64,000 bases of DNA from contig NW_019173957.1 of NCBI RefSeq assembly GCF_001642475.1, forward strand, positions 186,001-250,000, read 5' to 3'. The position numbers were made by a program, and so were the translations under genes. Below are positions 20,177 to 31,461 of this stretch, one piece after another. The stretch is from Fonsecaea monophora. Lineage: Eukaryota; Ascomycota; Eurotiomycetes; Chaetothyriales; Herpotrichiellaceae. Position 1 is the stretch's first letter. Each line of letters begins with the position of its first letter. The notes beneath the pieces were generated by a model, which saw only the letters and a program-made list of their open reading frames with translations, made no database searches and had not been told where the DNA came from.

Positions 20177-21961
20177 TCATGTCAGTCGTTTCCGTTTCCG
20201 GTCGTCATCTCGGCCGTGACCAGGTCCTTCATCCTCATTTTCTTGCTCCGCTGTCTCAGCGGGGTTTAGCAACGAATGCAAAGTCGCCATACTTCCTCTC
20301 CGCGTGGCGGGGGCGGAATGAAGCTCAAAGTTCGGCCGTGGGAATTTGCTGCCTCCCAACGGCCAAGGTACGTTCTCGACTCCGAGACCTGCGGGTGGTG
20401 CCTCGGAGTTCGAGTGAAGTGGTGGTGTGGACTGGCTCGGCTGGTTCACCGCAGCGTTCCTCCTAGGACCATTAATCTCATATTGAGCCAATTGATCACG
20501 AATTTGTTGGTCGCCGGCAGCCAGAGGTGGCTGCTGCGGTGAAGACGGCTGCCATTGCACGGACGATTGTCCAGAAGCATAGGGGGATCCGTTCCCGCCG
20601 TTCCCGTTAGGAGGCGGCCAACCGTGTTCTCGAATATCGGCTGACGTGTGTCTCCTCGCCAAGTTCATCGGTGGAGGCGTCACCACCGAGGCCAAAGGAT
20701 GTACACTGGCGGGCGGCTGTGGCGGGAGGGCAGGACGACTGAACCCGGGAGAGACATGGGGAATGCTGATGGACCCAAAGCGACGTGGCGAGGAAGAAGA
20801 AAACTGAGGTGGTATCGGCGGGACGGGAGGACGTAATCCTACATGCTGGGACTCGATCTGGACGGAGGATCTTCGGCTGTCTGGATAATTGAGTCCCCGA
20901 GGTGAGAGAGGTGGTTCTAGGGTGGAACCGCCCGGGTAGAACGACTGTCTGCCGTTTTGCAACGACTCCTGGGGCATTTCCAAAGCGCGTACATATTCAA
21001 GCTGTCGCGCAATTTCTTTTTGGATACTGGCGATATCCGTGTATAATCCTGATTCGGGGGAGGACATTGTCTGGACAGCGCCCGTCAGATTATGGAGATA
21101 TTGATGGCATCGGACCAGTCCCTCGGTCAATGCTTGACACCTCGAGTTCACCAGTGCATAACTTTCTTCGGCCCGCTGTAGTCTTGATTGAACTTCGTAG
21201 AAGGCTTGTTCGAGGCTTGCAAGACGCTGGTCTGTGTCAGGCATAACATCAGCAGGCGTGCCTGGTTGAGAGACACCGGGTTTCGCATTTGAGAACGAGT
21301 CGCGGTGTATCAAAGTATGTCGGGAAGCGCGCCTTTTGATTTCTCGCAAGCCCATCAAATCGCCCTTTTTAAAGTTGCCGTTCCCGTGCTTGAACTCCCA
21401 CAGAGCCGACTCGGGAGATCCGGTATGGAAGACATCGCTGACCTTGTGGAATCCGTACATGTTCAATTGTCGAACAAAGGAGGAGATGTTTGTGTGTTTA
21501 AAGTATTGGGCCAAAACTTTTGAAAATTCGTTCGAAGGGGACATGACAAAACTCTCATTGGTATTGGACCAGGAGATGAGATGTTGTATGGACTTGTCCT
21601 CCAACATACTGTATAGCTTGTGAATAAAAGCTGTCTGCACCACCTTGGGCCCCTGAGAGGCTCCGACAGCCCCTGCGACGGTACTGCTGTTGGTACTAAG
21701 AGAGACCTGCTCCCGGGCGCCATTTGAGATATTGTTGCCCTGTCCTTGGTCCACCTCGGGACTTCCACCTGCTCCCGGCCCTGGGGGTCCCATGTTCGGA
21801 GGAGCCGGAGAGGTCATGATCGAGTCCTCCTGAATCGACTTCGGCGAGGGGTGATTATTAGTGGCGCTTTGGGGCAGGATGGCCATTGATCGAGGTCTCT
21901 GTGAGGGTTCGATAGGAGAGCCGAAAGGATTTCTCAGAGCGGGTTGAAAAAGGGTACTCAT
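20177..21961 (-). CDS. sfl1: HSF-type transcription factor, Sfl1-like
   Basis: Single-exon gene of 594 aa. The HSF DNA-binding domain spans about residues 107-213: the recognition-helix region is HTNISSFVRQLNMYGFHKV, and the wing ends at ALWEFKHGNGNFKKGDLMGL followed by REIKRRASRH. The latter is characteristic of the Sfl1/HSF2 branch rather than canonical Hsf1. A heptad-rich segment (about 242-292, starting DQRLASLEQAFYEVQSRL) is the probable oligomerisation coiled coil. The rest is Pro/Ser/Gln-rich and disordered. Sfl1 proteins repress or activate morphogenesis and adhesion genes through short TTC/GAA repeats. The upstream DNA is unusually long and gene-free, and contains one TTCTAGAA element. 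Subfamily assignment is from motif recall, not a tree. Confidence 0.9.
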   Translation of the reverse strand: MSTLFQPALRNPFGSPIEPSQRPRSMAILPQSATNNHPSPKSIQEDSIMTSPAPPNMGPPGPGAGGSPEVDQGQGNNISNGAREQVSLSTNSSTVAGAVGASQGPKVVQTAFIHKLYSMLEDKSIQHLISWSNTNESFVMSPSNEFSKVLAQYFKHTNISSFVRQLNMYGFHKVSDVFHTGSPESALWEFKHGNGNFKKGDLMGLREIKRRASRHTLIHRDSFSNAKPGVSQPGTPADVMPDTDQRLASLEQAFYEVQSRLQRAEESYALVNSRCQALTEGLVRCHQYLHNLTGAVQTMSSPESGLYTDIASIQKEIARQLEYVRALEMPQESLQNGRQSFYPGGSTLEPPLSPRGLNYPDSRRSSVQIESQHVGLRPPVPPIPPQFSSSSPRRFGSISIPHVSPGFSRPALPPQPPASVHPLASVVTPPPMNLARRHTSADIREHGWPPPNGNGGNGSPYASGQSSVQWQPSSPQQPPLAAGDQQIRDQLAQYEINGPRRNAAVNQPSQSTPPLHSNSEAPPAGLGVENVPWPLGGSKFPRPNFELHSAPATRRGSMATLHSLLNPAETAEQENEDEGPGHGRDDDRKRKRLT

Positions 21962-24911
21962 GATGCTTCTTTAAGCACCAGTCTGCCGTGGCGTCGAGAG
22001 ACCGAGTAGAAAAAGGCCGTGCGCGTCGACGTTGACGGAGGTCCTATTTTCAAGTCATGCAAGGCATCAATATCTTGCACCGAGGGTGGAGTGGTCCACA
22101 CATTGGAGGGAGGTAGAGATGGCAGAAGGAGGTGGGAAGGCGCTGGGTCTCGTAGTGGTCGATTCTCTCCAGGTTGGCAGTCAAGTAGCCGGGCGCAGGT
22201 GGGTTTCGGGAGAACAGGGATGTCTCACAAAGAGTTGCCCAGTCGATAAACAGTTGTTGGCGTCACCTGGTTGGGATGTCGGATCGGAAATGTCTAGCTG
22301 TCAAAGGGTGGTGTCGAGGGTGAAGGAGGTGGACAACGTGTTGGAGGGGGAAAGTTTTTGAAAGTTGGAGATGGGTGGAAAGATGATCGCGGCTCTCGGG
22401 GACTGGACGATGCGGTTTTCTAGAAGGGATGCCCTGAAAAAGGGAGGAGGTTTAAAACCGCTCTTTAGGGGGTATCGCGGACTGCCGGCAGAAGAAAATG
22501 CGATCGCGGGGGGCGTGCAAGGGTTTTTTTGAGTTAAACGTCGCTAATGCGCATTTAGCTGTGAGGTGGGTGGACTCGGGTGAGGCGTGTGAGTGGGCGT
22601 TTGTGTGATTATATACGTAGAGTTCAGGGGGTCTTTATTGAACAGTTGATTTCCAAATGCTGAAATGGTTTCGCAGAGAGGGAGACAAGTCCCAAGGAGA
22701 GTGGAAACGTGGGAAGAAAAGAAGCGAGTTTGGAAATTAGTGAGATATGCTTTGGGGGATAATTGCGAATTCGCTTCTTAAGGGACCGGACGATCACGGC
22801 GAGGCGGGAGCGCCGGTTAACTGACAGCGCCCACAGGTTCAAGAGGATTTACCAAGAGATCGGAAATGGGTTGGCGAGCAATGGTGGAGGGTGATGGAGG
22901 AGGAGAAAAGGATTGCATGCAGAGCACGGGACAGTATCTGACGAGGGATGAATAATGTGGATTTGATGAGGGTTTCCATTTCCTTGATGGATACGGAGGG
23001 GCCGGATTTGTGTCAACTAATGCTTGCAGGTGACAAGGGGGTGAGATGGACGGGGATGTGAGAAGGACAATAACCGTAGCCACAATGGCGGCGACGGTAA
23101 CGTCGGGGAGGAGGCGATAGGCGACTGAAGGATGGCAATGGGAAGGATGGCGCTTAAAGAGGGCAAAGGAAAAGGAGATGAAGAAGACGAGATGGAACCA
23201 GGTAAGTGTATGAAATGCCGCCATCAGATGATGTATATCCCGAGCATGTCTCTACTGTAGGTGTGTACCTCGTATGTAGGTAATGATCCTTGTTCCTCCT
23301 CCTCTTCCCCAGCCACATAAACCCAGTTGTCTAACGAATACGAGTTCGACTCGAATGTGGAGGATCGGGAGGACCGAGGCGGCTTGCAGAGGGAGGATCA
23401 GTTTGTCGAGCAGAGAAAAAAGAAGGGGGAAGCTCAGTGGGAACAGCTGTGAACCGGCAATTTCGTCAATCATCAATCATCAATCATCGACCAGGGTGAC
23501 AAGCGCAGGCGCGAAAAATGCAAATGTAAAAAGAGCAAAGAATGAAAGATGAGCAGATGGCAGGGGGTGGTGGAACGTGCAGGGAACCGCAAATGGTGGC
23601 AGCTGGTTGGAGGGAAAGAAATGCACGTCTTGATAACTAACAAATTATTAAGGCCCATGTCCATGTCCATGCTCATTCCCGGATGAGAATCGGTATACCG
23701 ACTTGTAGGTACAAGGGACAAGGAGCCCAGACAATGCCCAGGGTGACCCGGAGTTTACCGGATTAGTTAAAAGCAACGAGGGGGTGGCACCTCTAACGAC
23801 CCTGGCATGCCTGGCCGTCCTCCAATAGCTAAATCAGCTCCAAGCCTCCAAGCCTCGTCCAGGGTTAGTGATGGCTAGTTAAGCCGCCTGGCTGCCGCTG
23901 TTGCAGACCATGATAAAAATGTTCTTAGGGGCAACAACCAGACAGACTTTCTTCACAACTCCTTCTCTCCAGGTCTTGGATATCACCAATCATCTCTGAA
24001 TCCTTCACAACGGGTAAGAATCTGAAACCATACAAGGCACGGCAGCCTGCTTCTCGGCGGTCATGAATCTAGGACAAAGCAAAAGCCTGCATAAAGCGAG
24101 ATCCACGAGCTTGGTCCCCTCCAGGTCTGGCATTGTTTGATTGACAGTCGCCGAACTTCTGACAGCGGACGCCGGCATCATTTGGCCCATTCTTTCTCCA
24201 TTCACCGTCTGGGATTTGCAGTTTGGCCGGGGCCACCCATTGCCTCGCTTTGCCTCTGATCTCCAGCTATCTGCACGTCAACCACGAACTGGTATGAACT
24301 GGTGCGCGAATCCACTTCTCTTCCACCTTTGCCATCGTCAATATCACCTCCCACTCACCGTCTGACATGTGCCCGTTCCAACTGGTCTGTGGCTATATTC
24401 TCGGCTTGGTCCTATTGCCAATCCAACCATATCTTGTCGAATCTTGTACAACCATGACTCCTGAATCTCTCGCCTACGGTATGCATCAAATGTTTTTGAG
24501 AATTGGCTGGCGGTGAGCGAGCACCCTTTGATCCCCGGGTCTCTTCAAATTGCTGCTACCTGCTGTCGAGCCCATCTAGGACTGTTAGTCCAAACACCCT
24601 CAGCCCTTTTGATGGTTGTCATTCCCTATAAGTCAATGCTCATTTACACATATCGGTGGGATCTTGTTGTTATTGGAGATTCGGACATGGTTCCCTTAAG
24701 AGGATGGTGCTTGATGTACCTCTGGCCCGACCCGTCAGGCCAGAACTCTCACCGCCGTTTCGAGCATCAAGTCACGTAGGGGCTAGGGTGACTACGACGA
24801 TCTGGCTGGGCTGGTGTATGGTGGCCTCTTCGCTGTTAGCCAGGTCTGAAGATCCCAGATGCCTTGCGAAGATGAGCTGGCCTGACGCAGTCCTAGTATG
24901 CTTACAGCAAG
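21962..24911. other. Long gene-poor region upstream of the Sfl1-like gene
   Basis: Almost 3 kb without a convincing gene. The part next to 21962 is probably a long promoter and 5' leader of the regulator. Minus-strand frames at 22624-22842, 22817-23224, 23252-23476 and 23473-23721 are short, unrelated and low-complexity; they could be upstream ORFs if the leader is long. The right-hand part (24000-24900) may hold decayed DNA belonging to the kinase pseudogene. Confidence 0.45.
22418..22425. promoter_or_regulatory. TTCTAGAA heat-shock-type dyad
   Basis: A perfect palindromic TTC-N2-GAA element lies about 460 bp upstream of the Sfl1-like start. HSF-domain proteins bind alternating TTC/GAA triplets, so this could be an autoregulatory site. 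One octamer is weak evidence. Confidence 0.3.
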
Positions 24912-26325
24912 GTTCACGTAAGATGGACAGACAACATTGAGCTGTTGGGGCAACTCAATCGTGCTGTTCCACGCTTGGCTGCGGACATTCCTCGATTTCC
25001 CGATGATTCAAATGTCCAGCAGCCGTTACAAGACAATTTCAGCGTGTATATGGATTGACTGTTATCCTTAACGAGATGTCTACGCAAACACATGCTGCCC
25101 TCCGTCGGATGCTCACCATGTCTCTTATTTCAGCTGCTGATTTTGATCTTCGAACGTTGCAGACTGTTCTCAACTATGAAGAACTGGTGAAGACCTTCGT
25201 TGGAAAACGTGCCACCTTTGAGGCTGCATTGCAGTGAGCCGAACAAGAACTATACCTAAGACCATCCTTTCCAATCCACAAATACTATACTAAATTCAAA
25301 ACATTACTGCGGCTAAGCCGGGGCTCCTTTAGGTAAGTTAACGAAGTGGAAGAGATATCTACTGGAAATATACTTTCCCGAAACAACGTTCTGGTCGGCG
25401 GCGTAACTATGCGGCAGCGCAAGGAGGAAATCAAAAACGAGCTCCGTATTATGGAGAAGTTAACCCACGTTCACATAACCACCGCGATGTTCTGGCTGCG
25501 AAGCGACAAAGCCCACAGTATCTTCATGAAGCCGGCCTGCGATATGGATCTCCGTTATTGACTGGAACACTGTATAAGTCAGGGTTATCCTCAAGTCGTC
25601 TTGATGCAAATGCTGCCGTGGCCTGGCTGCTTGATGCACGCGCGAGCCTTTGCACACCGGTTAAACAACAAACACAAAGACATCAAGCCTTCAAACATCT
25701 TGGTCAAGGATAGCCATATCTATTTGGCTGATTCCGGCATCCCAAAAGACGACGTTCCAGACGATCTGGAGGGAAACGCAAGCTTTTCTGTCTGGGGGTA
25801 TCGGTTTACCGCGCTCCCGAAATTCGGCCAGACCATCCCCAGGCTCGCGGCACCAAATCTGACGTGTTCTCACTGGGGTGTGCGTTCGCGGAGATGCTGA
25901 CTGTTCGCTGCCAGCGGTCACTGCAAGATTTCCAAGAATCACGAAAGGTCACAACTGAAGACGGCGAGACGATCGCCTTTCGGGCCAATTGGCCCCAGGT
26001 CCACGACTGGCTCGGCGACTTGCGTGGTCAAGGTGTGCACCCTGTGGTCGACATCCTGATTTACAACACCGCGAGCATGCTCTGTGACGACCCGGAATGG
26101 AGGGATTCGGTAGATCAAGGTATAACGCTTCACCACCATTTGTCTCAAGGACCAAGGGTCTCGAAGCTCACGGTTACGCTTTTGAATGTACAGGATATTG
26201 TAACAGATTCTGAACCCATCAGAACATGGTACAGGTTAAAAGAATGGAGAACTCAGCAGAATAGAGGCTTACTGTGTGGTCGATTTACACAACCTTCCCT
26301 CAACGCATCAGATCGAAACCCGTGA
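24912..26325 (+). pseudogene. Decayed fungal Ser/Thr protein kinase
   Basis: The kinase core can be read across two frames. Frame 2 gives the C-helix segment EIKNELRIMEKLTHVHI (about 25420-25480), then an in-frame TGA at 25559-25561 where the reading continues as LEHCISQGYPQV. Next come the catalytic loop HKDIKPSNILV (about 25672-25710) and LADSGIP in place of the Mg-binding DFG. A frameshift near 25800-25808 moves the reading to frame 1, which gives YRAPEIRP and then GTKSDVFSLGCAFAEMLT. HKD rather than HRD is usual in this fungus-specific kinase lineage, but DSG for DFG is a lesion. Upstream pieces (24914-25061 with WTDNIELLGQLN and AADIPRFPDD; 25055-25237) look like the pre-kinase region in shifted frames. 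Multiple stops and frame changes argue for a pseudogene. Boundaries are approximate. Confidence 0.72.
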
Positions 26326-27173
26326 ATCAGACGCTCGTCATCGCTACTCTTGACACCGAAGGCGCACACGATGTCTAAGAACGGGTGGAAGATCTCCAGC
26401 GAGCACATAAGCTTCTGAAAAGCTGCATAGGTGAAGCGAAGACGACCCCAAGAGTATTCTTGTGGTATGATGCTGTCAAATGTGAGTACGAGAACGTGTA
26501 GCGGACCTAGCAAAGTACAGATAGAAACGTGCGTTGCTGCTTGACTGCATTAGCATCCTGTATATATTCAGAAAGGTCTGAGATATTCTGAATCCGCTTC
26601 TTCAAGAGGCGTGAGGGTTTCGTCGGTTGATCTAGACTGACGGAGAGTGCCAGGGCATCGACAACGTTTGGCAAAAACAGTTTTCTCTTTGCGGTCTAGA
26701 GATATCCATGATCGTCCCATGAAATATCGCATAGCAAGCTGGAAACCATCATACCGATGCGAAATGGTTGCAAATGAATTCCCGCGAGCTTGTGGTGAGC
26801 TTTCGCGGGCATAGAGTGAGTTAAGGTTCTGTACCGAGTACAGACAACTTTTCCAACGGCTGGAGTGCTATGGCCACCTTCTGTAACCTAACAATCCAGC
26901 ATTCTGGCCCAAAAGGCAGCTGGTGGGTTCTGCCACCAAGCGTAGAGAAGGTGCTTGCTCGCCTGGATATCTGGGAGTTCTCGGAAATGCAGGTCTTAGC
27001 GAATATGACTAAGCAGTGCCCCGCGTAAAATTCCCTCTCCGCACGATCGGCGGCATCATCAAAATAATTTTTGAAATCCCAGGTTTATGCCCAACTACTT
27101 TTGTCTGCGATCACATTCCAACCTCACCAATACACACCCTTCTCCCGGGCCTTCCGTGACACAGTACTACACA
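26326..27173. other. Intergenic, no supported gene
   Basis: Between the kinase relic and the bystin gene. A minus-strand frame at 26253-26513 is short and unrelated to known families. The last part should be the bystin promoter. Confidence 0.5.
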
Positions 27174-28772
27174 ATGTCCAAAGCAGCGACTGCCCGCCGA
27201 CATGCACCTCTCGAAGACGACATCACTGCCTCTGGGGGCAGACTGCGGACCAAATCAATCACTGGAAAGAGAAAATCGAGATCGGATGAAAACGCACAAG
27301 GAGATGGCTATATCGACTCTCGATCCTCACGGAAAATCTTGGCTATAGCTCAAGATCTTGTCGAGGAAGATGCAGCAGAAGGACGGGCAACCAGAGCAAG
27401 ATTCACATCCCCGACAAATGGAGCATTCGGCTTCGATTCGAGGTTTGCGGTAGACGACCAAGACGAGAATGAAGGTGTGGAAGGAGACTCGCGGCTCGAT
27501 GATGAAGAGGAATGGATACCAGAGGATGACGATGCGGCGGCCCCCGAGGATGACATGGACCCAGAAGAGATGGCTGTTTACAAAAGGTTTCTTCAAGATG
27601 GTGAAGAATTGGCCGACTTTGCCCCGTCAATTGCAAACCTCACCACCAGCGACGCACTTTCGACCGACGGCAGACATAGGGGCCAGCAACAGAGAGTCAG
27701 TGGGGGTGCGGAGGAAGAAGACGAAGAAGGCACAGGTCAAACGACAAATCTTGCAGACTTGATCCTGCAACGTATCGCGGAGAAGGAGGCATTCGAAGCA
27801 TCCCGCTCCGCCGATCAACCACAGCTGCTCGTGGGCGGTGGCCCTATGGAAGATGCCGTGGAAATTCCCATGAAAGTCGTCGAGACATTTACCAAGGTCG
27901 GGCAGCTCCTGACCCGCTATAAGTCCGGACCTCTTCCCAAGCCGTTCAAAGTCCTCCCGACGCTGCCTCAGTGGCCAGAGCTCTTGTCCATCACAAGACC
28001 TGAGAATTGGACACCACACGCTGTCTACCGCGCGACCAAGATCTTCATCTCTGCCCCAGCGGCCACAGGCCAGCACTTTTGCGAAACTGTCCTGCTGGAC
28101 CGCGTGAGGGAGGATATCCAAGAGACCAAGAAACTCAATGTCCATCTCTACAACGCCCTCAAAGCCGCCTTTTACCGGCCCTCGGCCTTCTTTAAGGGGT
28201 TTTTGTTCCCGCTGGTCCAATCGAGCTGCACGCTCCGCGAGGCGCACATCATCTCGTCGGTGCTGGCCAAGATCAAGATCCCCGTGCTCCATTCCGCCGC
28301 GGCCCTCCTGCGGCTCTGCGAGATCTCGGCGGAACAGACGGCAAACGTGAACAGCGAGGCCGCCGGCGCTGCCAACATCTTCATCCGCGTCTTGCTGGCG
28401 AAGAAATACGCGCTGCCGTACAAAGTCGTGGACGGCCTCGTGTTCCATTTCCTCCGCTTCCGCGCCTCCAAGGAGCAGGATCCGGACCACGAGGTCCTGG
28501 GTTCCAAAGAAGCCAAACTGCCCGTCCTGTGGCACCAGAGCCTCTTGATCTTTGCGCAGACATACCGGAACGAAATCACCGAGGATCAACGAGAAGCGCT
28601 CCTGGACCTGCTGTTGGTTCGAGGCCACAAAGATATTGGGCCTGAGGTCAGACGCGAGTTGTTGGCCGGGAGGAACCGATCGTCTGCGGATGGGCAAGGT
28701 GGTGGAGAGATGCAGGTCGACGCGCGAGAGAAGAGGGACGACGGCGACGACACTATGGACATGACGGGTTGA
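27174..28772 (+). CDS. enp1: Bystin / essential nuclear protein 1 (40S ribosome biogenesis)
   Basis: Single-exon gene, 532 aa from the ATG at 27174. An in-frame ATG exists at 27087, but bystins begin close to the SKAATARRHAPLEDDI segment, so I use the later one. The N-terminal half is charged and acidic (EEEWIPEDDDAAAPEDD). The conserved bystin domain starts near residue 225 (MKVVETFTKVGQLLTRYKSG) and includes LPQWPELLSITRPENWTPHA, FYRPSAFFKGFLFPL, and KIKIPVLHSAAALLRLCEI. Bystin/Enp1 is an essential 90S/pre-40S assembly factor required for 18S rRNA maturation and for nuclear export of pre-40S particles. The HEAT-like helical domain appears complete. A long antisense frame over this gene is a shadow. 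Confidence 0.96.
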   Translation: MSKAATARRHAPLEDDITASGGRLRTKSITGKRKSRSDENAQGDGYIDSRSSRKILAIAQDLVEEDAAEGRATRARFTSPTNGAFGFDSRFAVDDQDENEGVEGDSRLDDEEEWIPEDDDAAAPEDDMDPEEMAVYKRFLQDGEELADFAPSIANLTTSDALSTDGRHRGQQQRVSGGAEEEDEEGTGQTTNLADLILQRIAEKEAFEASRSADQPQLLVGGGPMEDAVEIPMKVVETFTKVGQLLTRYKSGPLPKPFKVLPTLPQWPELLSITRPENWTPHAVYRATKIFISAPAATGQHFCETVLLDRVREDIQETKKLNVHLYNALKAAFYRPSAFFKGFLFPLVQSSCTLREAHIISSVLAKIKIPVLHSAAALLRLCEISAEQTANVNSEAAGAANIFIRVLLAKKYALPYKVVDGLVFHFLRFRASKEQDPDHEVLGSKEAKLPVLWHQSLLIFAQTYRNEITEDQREALLDLLLVRGHKDIGPEVRRELLAGRNRSSADGQGGGEMQVDAREKRDDGDDTMDMTG

Positions 28773-29655
28773 TTGATGTGATGATCGTGAGCTCCTTCCA
28801 AACGCACGATGGATAAGCACAGTGCAGGCTTTTTTTTTTACACGAGATACGATACGAGCCATAGAACGAAAGAATGGATCTCGCCTCACCATCCAGGGGC
28901 GAGTTCTCGATCCGTATGCCCCTCTACTCGTTGGGCTGACCATGCCCGTTGAGATCGATGCGCACGATCATGCGATGGATCGCATTGGTCTCTGGAGATC
29001 TGGAGACCCATGTATCGTGGTTACAAGCGTTGTACTCGAGCGTGACGGCGTAGATAAATATGATGCATTGGTACTCACTACTCCGAGGAGCTCTATTCAT
29101 AACATGCATAGCTATGTGTACATGGTATCGTCTCTAAGAGAGCATCGCCTGGGCGTAACACCCTATCTTACATCTACACCAATACTTTGGTTCCTTCCAA
29201 TCCTGCCAGAATAATGCACATATACTGACGTAGCTACCAAGGGGCATTGAGTAGCCCTGAGTGCGTCGCTTGCCATGGATTGTATCTTCTGGAGCGATGG
29301 GTTCGAGTCAGAGCGGGCCCCTCATGTGGCTCGTTAGCTCGTAATAAACTGGGATTGGCCCAGCGAGAATGATCGGGATGTCATGATGACACGCCCAGTC
29401 TGCCTCGATATGCCGATTGCCCTGGAAGACACCTTTATGCCGAGGTGCGGGTCCATCACTGGAGGCAGTAGGTTTGACCTTACCATGATAGACGTGAACC
29501 CTTGCGGATCTTTCTGGCAACACGCTCAAAGACGGATCGGAATCGGCTCGTGCTGGGCAAGGCTGAGATGTGCTCCATACACTCAAATGAAGATGCATCG
29601 GCTTGGTACATGGTTATACCATCATTTGAAGACCATACCAACCACGACACGTGTG
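28773..29655. other. Intergenic between convergent genes
   Basis: Between the stops of bystin (+) and GatA (-). It holds a poly-T run near 28830 and short frames such as 29383-29832, which overlaps the GatA 3' end and is not supported. Confidence 0.5.
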
Positions 29656-31461
29656 CTAGCTCAAGATCTTGGTTTCAACCGTGCGTCTCATGTCTTTTGG
29701 ATGAAAATTCGACAGAAAGTTCTGTGCAAAGTAGATGACAGAAAAGTCGTCACCATATTGCCCAATGACCTGCATGCCGACAGCCACTTCTGGATCCCAA
29801 GGATGATCAGGGTGTGCTGGCGCCGGGACTGATATCGCAGGAAGACCCGCTAGACTTGCTGGCACCGTGAAAATGTCGTTCATGTATCGTTCCACCGGTC
29901 TCGAAGACTTCAAGCTTTCGATGTAAGGTGGGGGACTCGGCGCAGTAGGCACAATAATCATGTCCACGCCGTGAGGATTTGCTTCGGTGCCGTTCCGGAG
30001 GGGATTTGGCATTCTGAAAACTGCGTCAAAATCCTGTTGCACCAAGCGGCGGATCTTCTGGGCCTGGATGAAATAGTTGTCCATTGCTCCAGCGCTCAAG
30101 GAATAAGTTCCCAACAGAATTCGTCTTCGAACCTCGGGCCCGAAATTATCATATCTGTAAGTAGAATAAAGCGGGTTGTCATCTCCACCTCCATCTGCGG
30201 GCGCAGTGCGCTTTCGACCATATCGGACACCGTCATATTTCGCGAGGTTGGAAGACGCTTCAGCTGGAGCCAGAATGTAGTAAGCTGAAAGTGCATGCTT
30301 TGTAGATGGGAGGGAAATGGGTACAATCTCAAACTTGTACACGTGTTGTAGATGGCTCAATGTTGCCATCCATGCCCAACGGACAAGGGGATGCATCTCC
30401 TCGATGTTGTACTCAAGTGGAACTCCTATTCTTCGAGTGTGGTGTTTTTGAGACGCCGTGACGGCAAGGTTTCTTCGTCTGGAAGCCAGAGGCGCCAGAC
30501 CTTGTGCTTCTAGCAAGCGCTTTGAAAAGGGAACTCTGGTGACGAACAGCTTGGACGTAAGAATAACCCGTCTTCGCTTGTGCTTGGAAGCTCTGACTCG
30601 CTCTCGAGATGACTGATCGAGGCACGTGGGATCCGAGACGTCTGGCCTCTGCAGCATATCTGTACCTGTAAGTATGAGGAAGCCAATTTGCAGAGATCAA
30701 CTAACCGAATGTCAATCGTATGTCAACGACGGATTTGGCGAGAATGCCCACAGTATCCAAGGAGTTTGCATAGGGGATTACCCCTGTGCGGGATATCATC
30801 CCGTAGGACGGTTTGAATCCGACAAGGCTCATATAGGCTGCAGGGAGTCTGACGGAACCTCCAGTATCGGTCCCAATTGCAATATGAGCCAGATTCTTGG
30901 CCACAGCAAGTGCACTTCCACCAGAGCTTCCACCAACCGACAGATGGTCGGATTTTACCGAGCCGCCATTTACCACGGGGCCGTATGCCGAATGCGTAGA
31001 GTGCGAACCCATCCCAAACTCGTCCATATTAGTCTTTGCAACCAGAACCATTCCCGCCTTTTCAAGTAACTTTGTGACGGTAGCATCTTCCGGGCCACAG
31101 AACCCTTTGAGAACTCTGGAGGCACATGTTGTAGGTAGAGTTGCGGTGACAATGTTATCTTTGATCGCTACCGTGAAGCCATGGTTCGCAGATTTCAGCC
31201 TGTCTACCCGCTCATTAGTTCTCTGCTTGTCCCCCTCGTCGGATCTATCTCACAGTAGTTCCGCCAAGACTTTGTACTCTTGTGCAGACTATCCAGTCGC
31301 GACGCTTGCTTGAAGATGGCATCCTGCAGCTGGATTTGATCGTGGAGTGAAATATAAGGATTTCCGTAATGCGTCGAGTTTTGTGTACGTCGCAGGATAC
31401 CCCGAACTTGTACTTTGAGGGTGATGTCCCTGTAGTCACGGTGGCCCCGACCAATACGCAT
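29656..31461 (-). CDS. gatA: Mitochondrial glutamyl-tRNA(Gln) amidotransferase subunit A
   Basis: Three exons on the minus strand: about 31461-31271, 31199-30706 and 30665-29656, total about 564 aa. Amidase-signature residues are all visible: Lys in VAIKDN, the two serines in GGSSGGSALAV and the Ser in DTGGSVRLPA. GSHSTHSAYGPV and LVGFKPSYGMISRTGV are typical of mitochondrial GatA (yeast Her2). GatA hydrolyses glutamine to feed ammonia for converting Glu-tRNA(Gln) into Gln-tRNA(Gln). Intron 2 (30666-30705) is short and clear. Intron 1 is less certain: frame and family alignment favour donor GTCTTG at 31270, which is weak. Start at 31461 is also tentative (an in-frame ATG at 31545 exists); both give an Arg-rich N-terminus suited to import. 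C-terminal loop KRTAPADGGGDDNP is lineage-specific. Confidence 0.85.

Noticed and set aside
22817..23224. 135-codon minus-strand frame starting with a hydrophobic segment
   Set aside because: Low-complexity composition, no motif, no second support; more likely part of the upstream region of the Sfl1-like gene.
24912..26325. RIP as the cause of kinase-gene decay
   Set aside because: The visible stop does not fit CpA-to-TpA change, the region is not AT-rich, and a frameshift is present; random decay fits better.
27627..28943. 438-codon minus-strand open frame over the bystin gene
   Set aside because: It is antisense to a clearly conserved bystin domain and has no family features; the GC-rich codon pattern of bystin explains the open frame.
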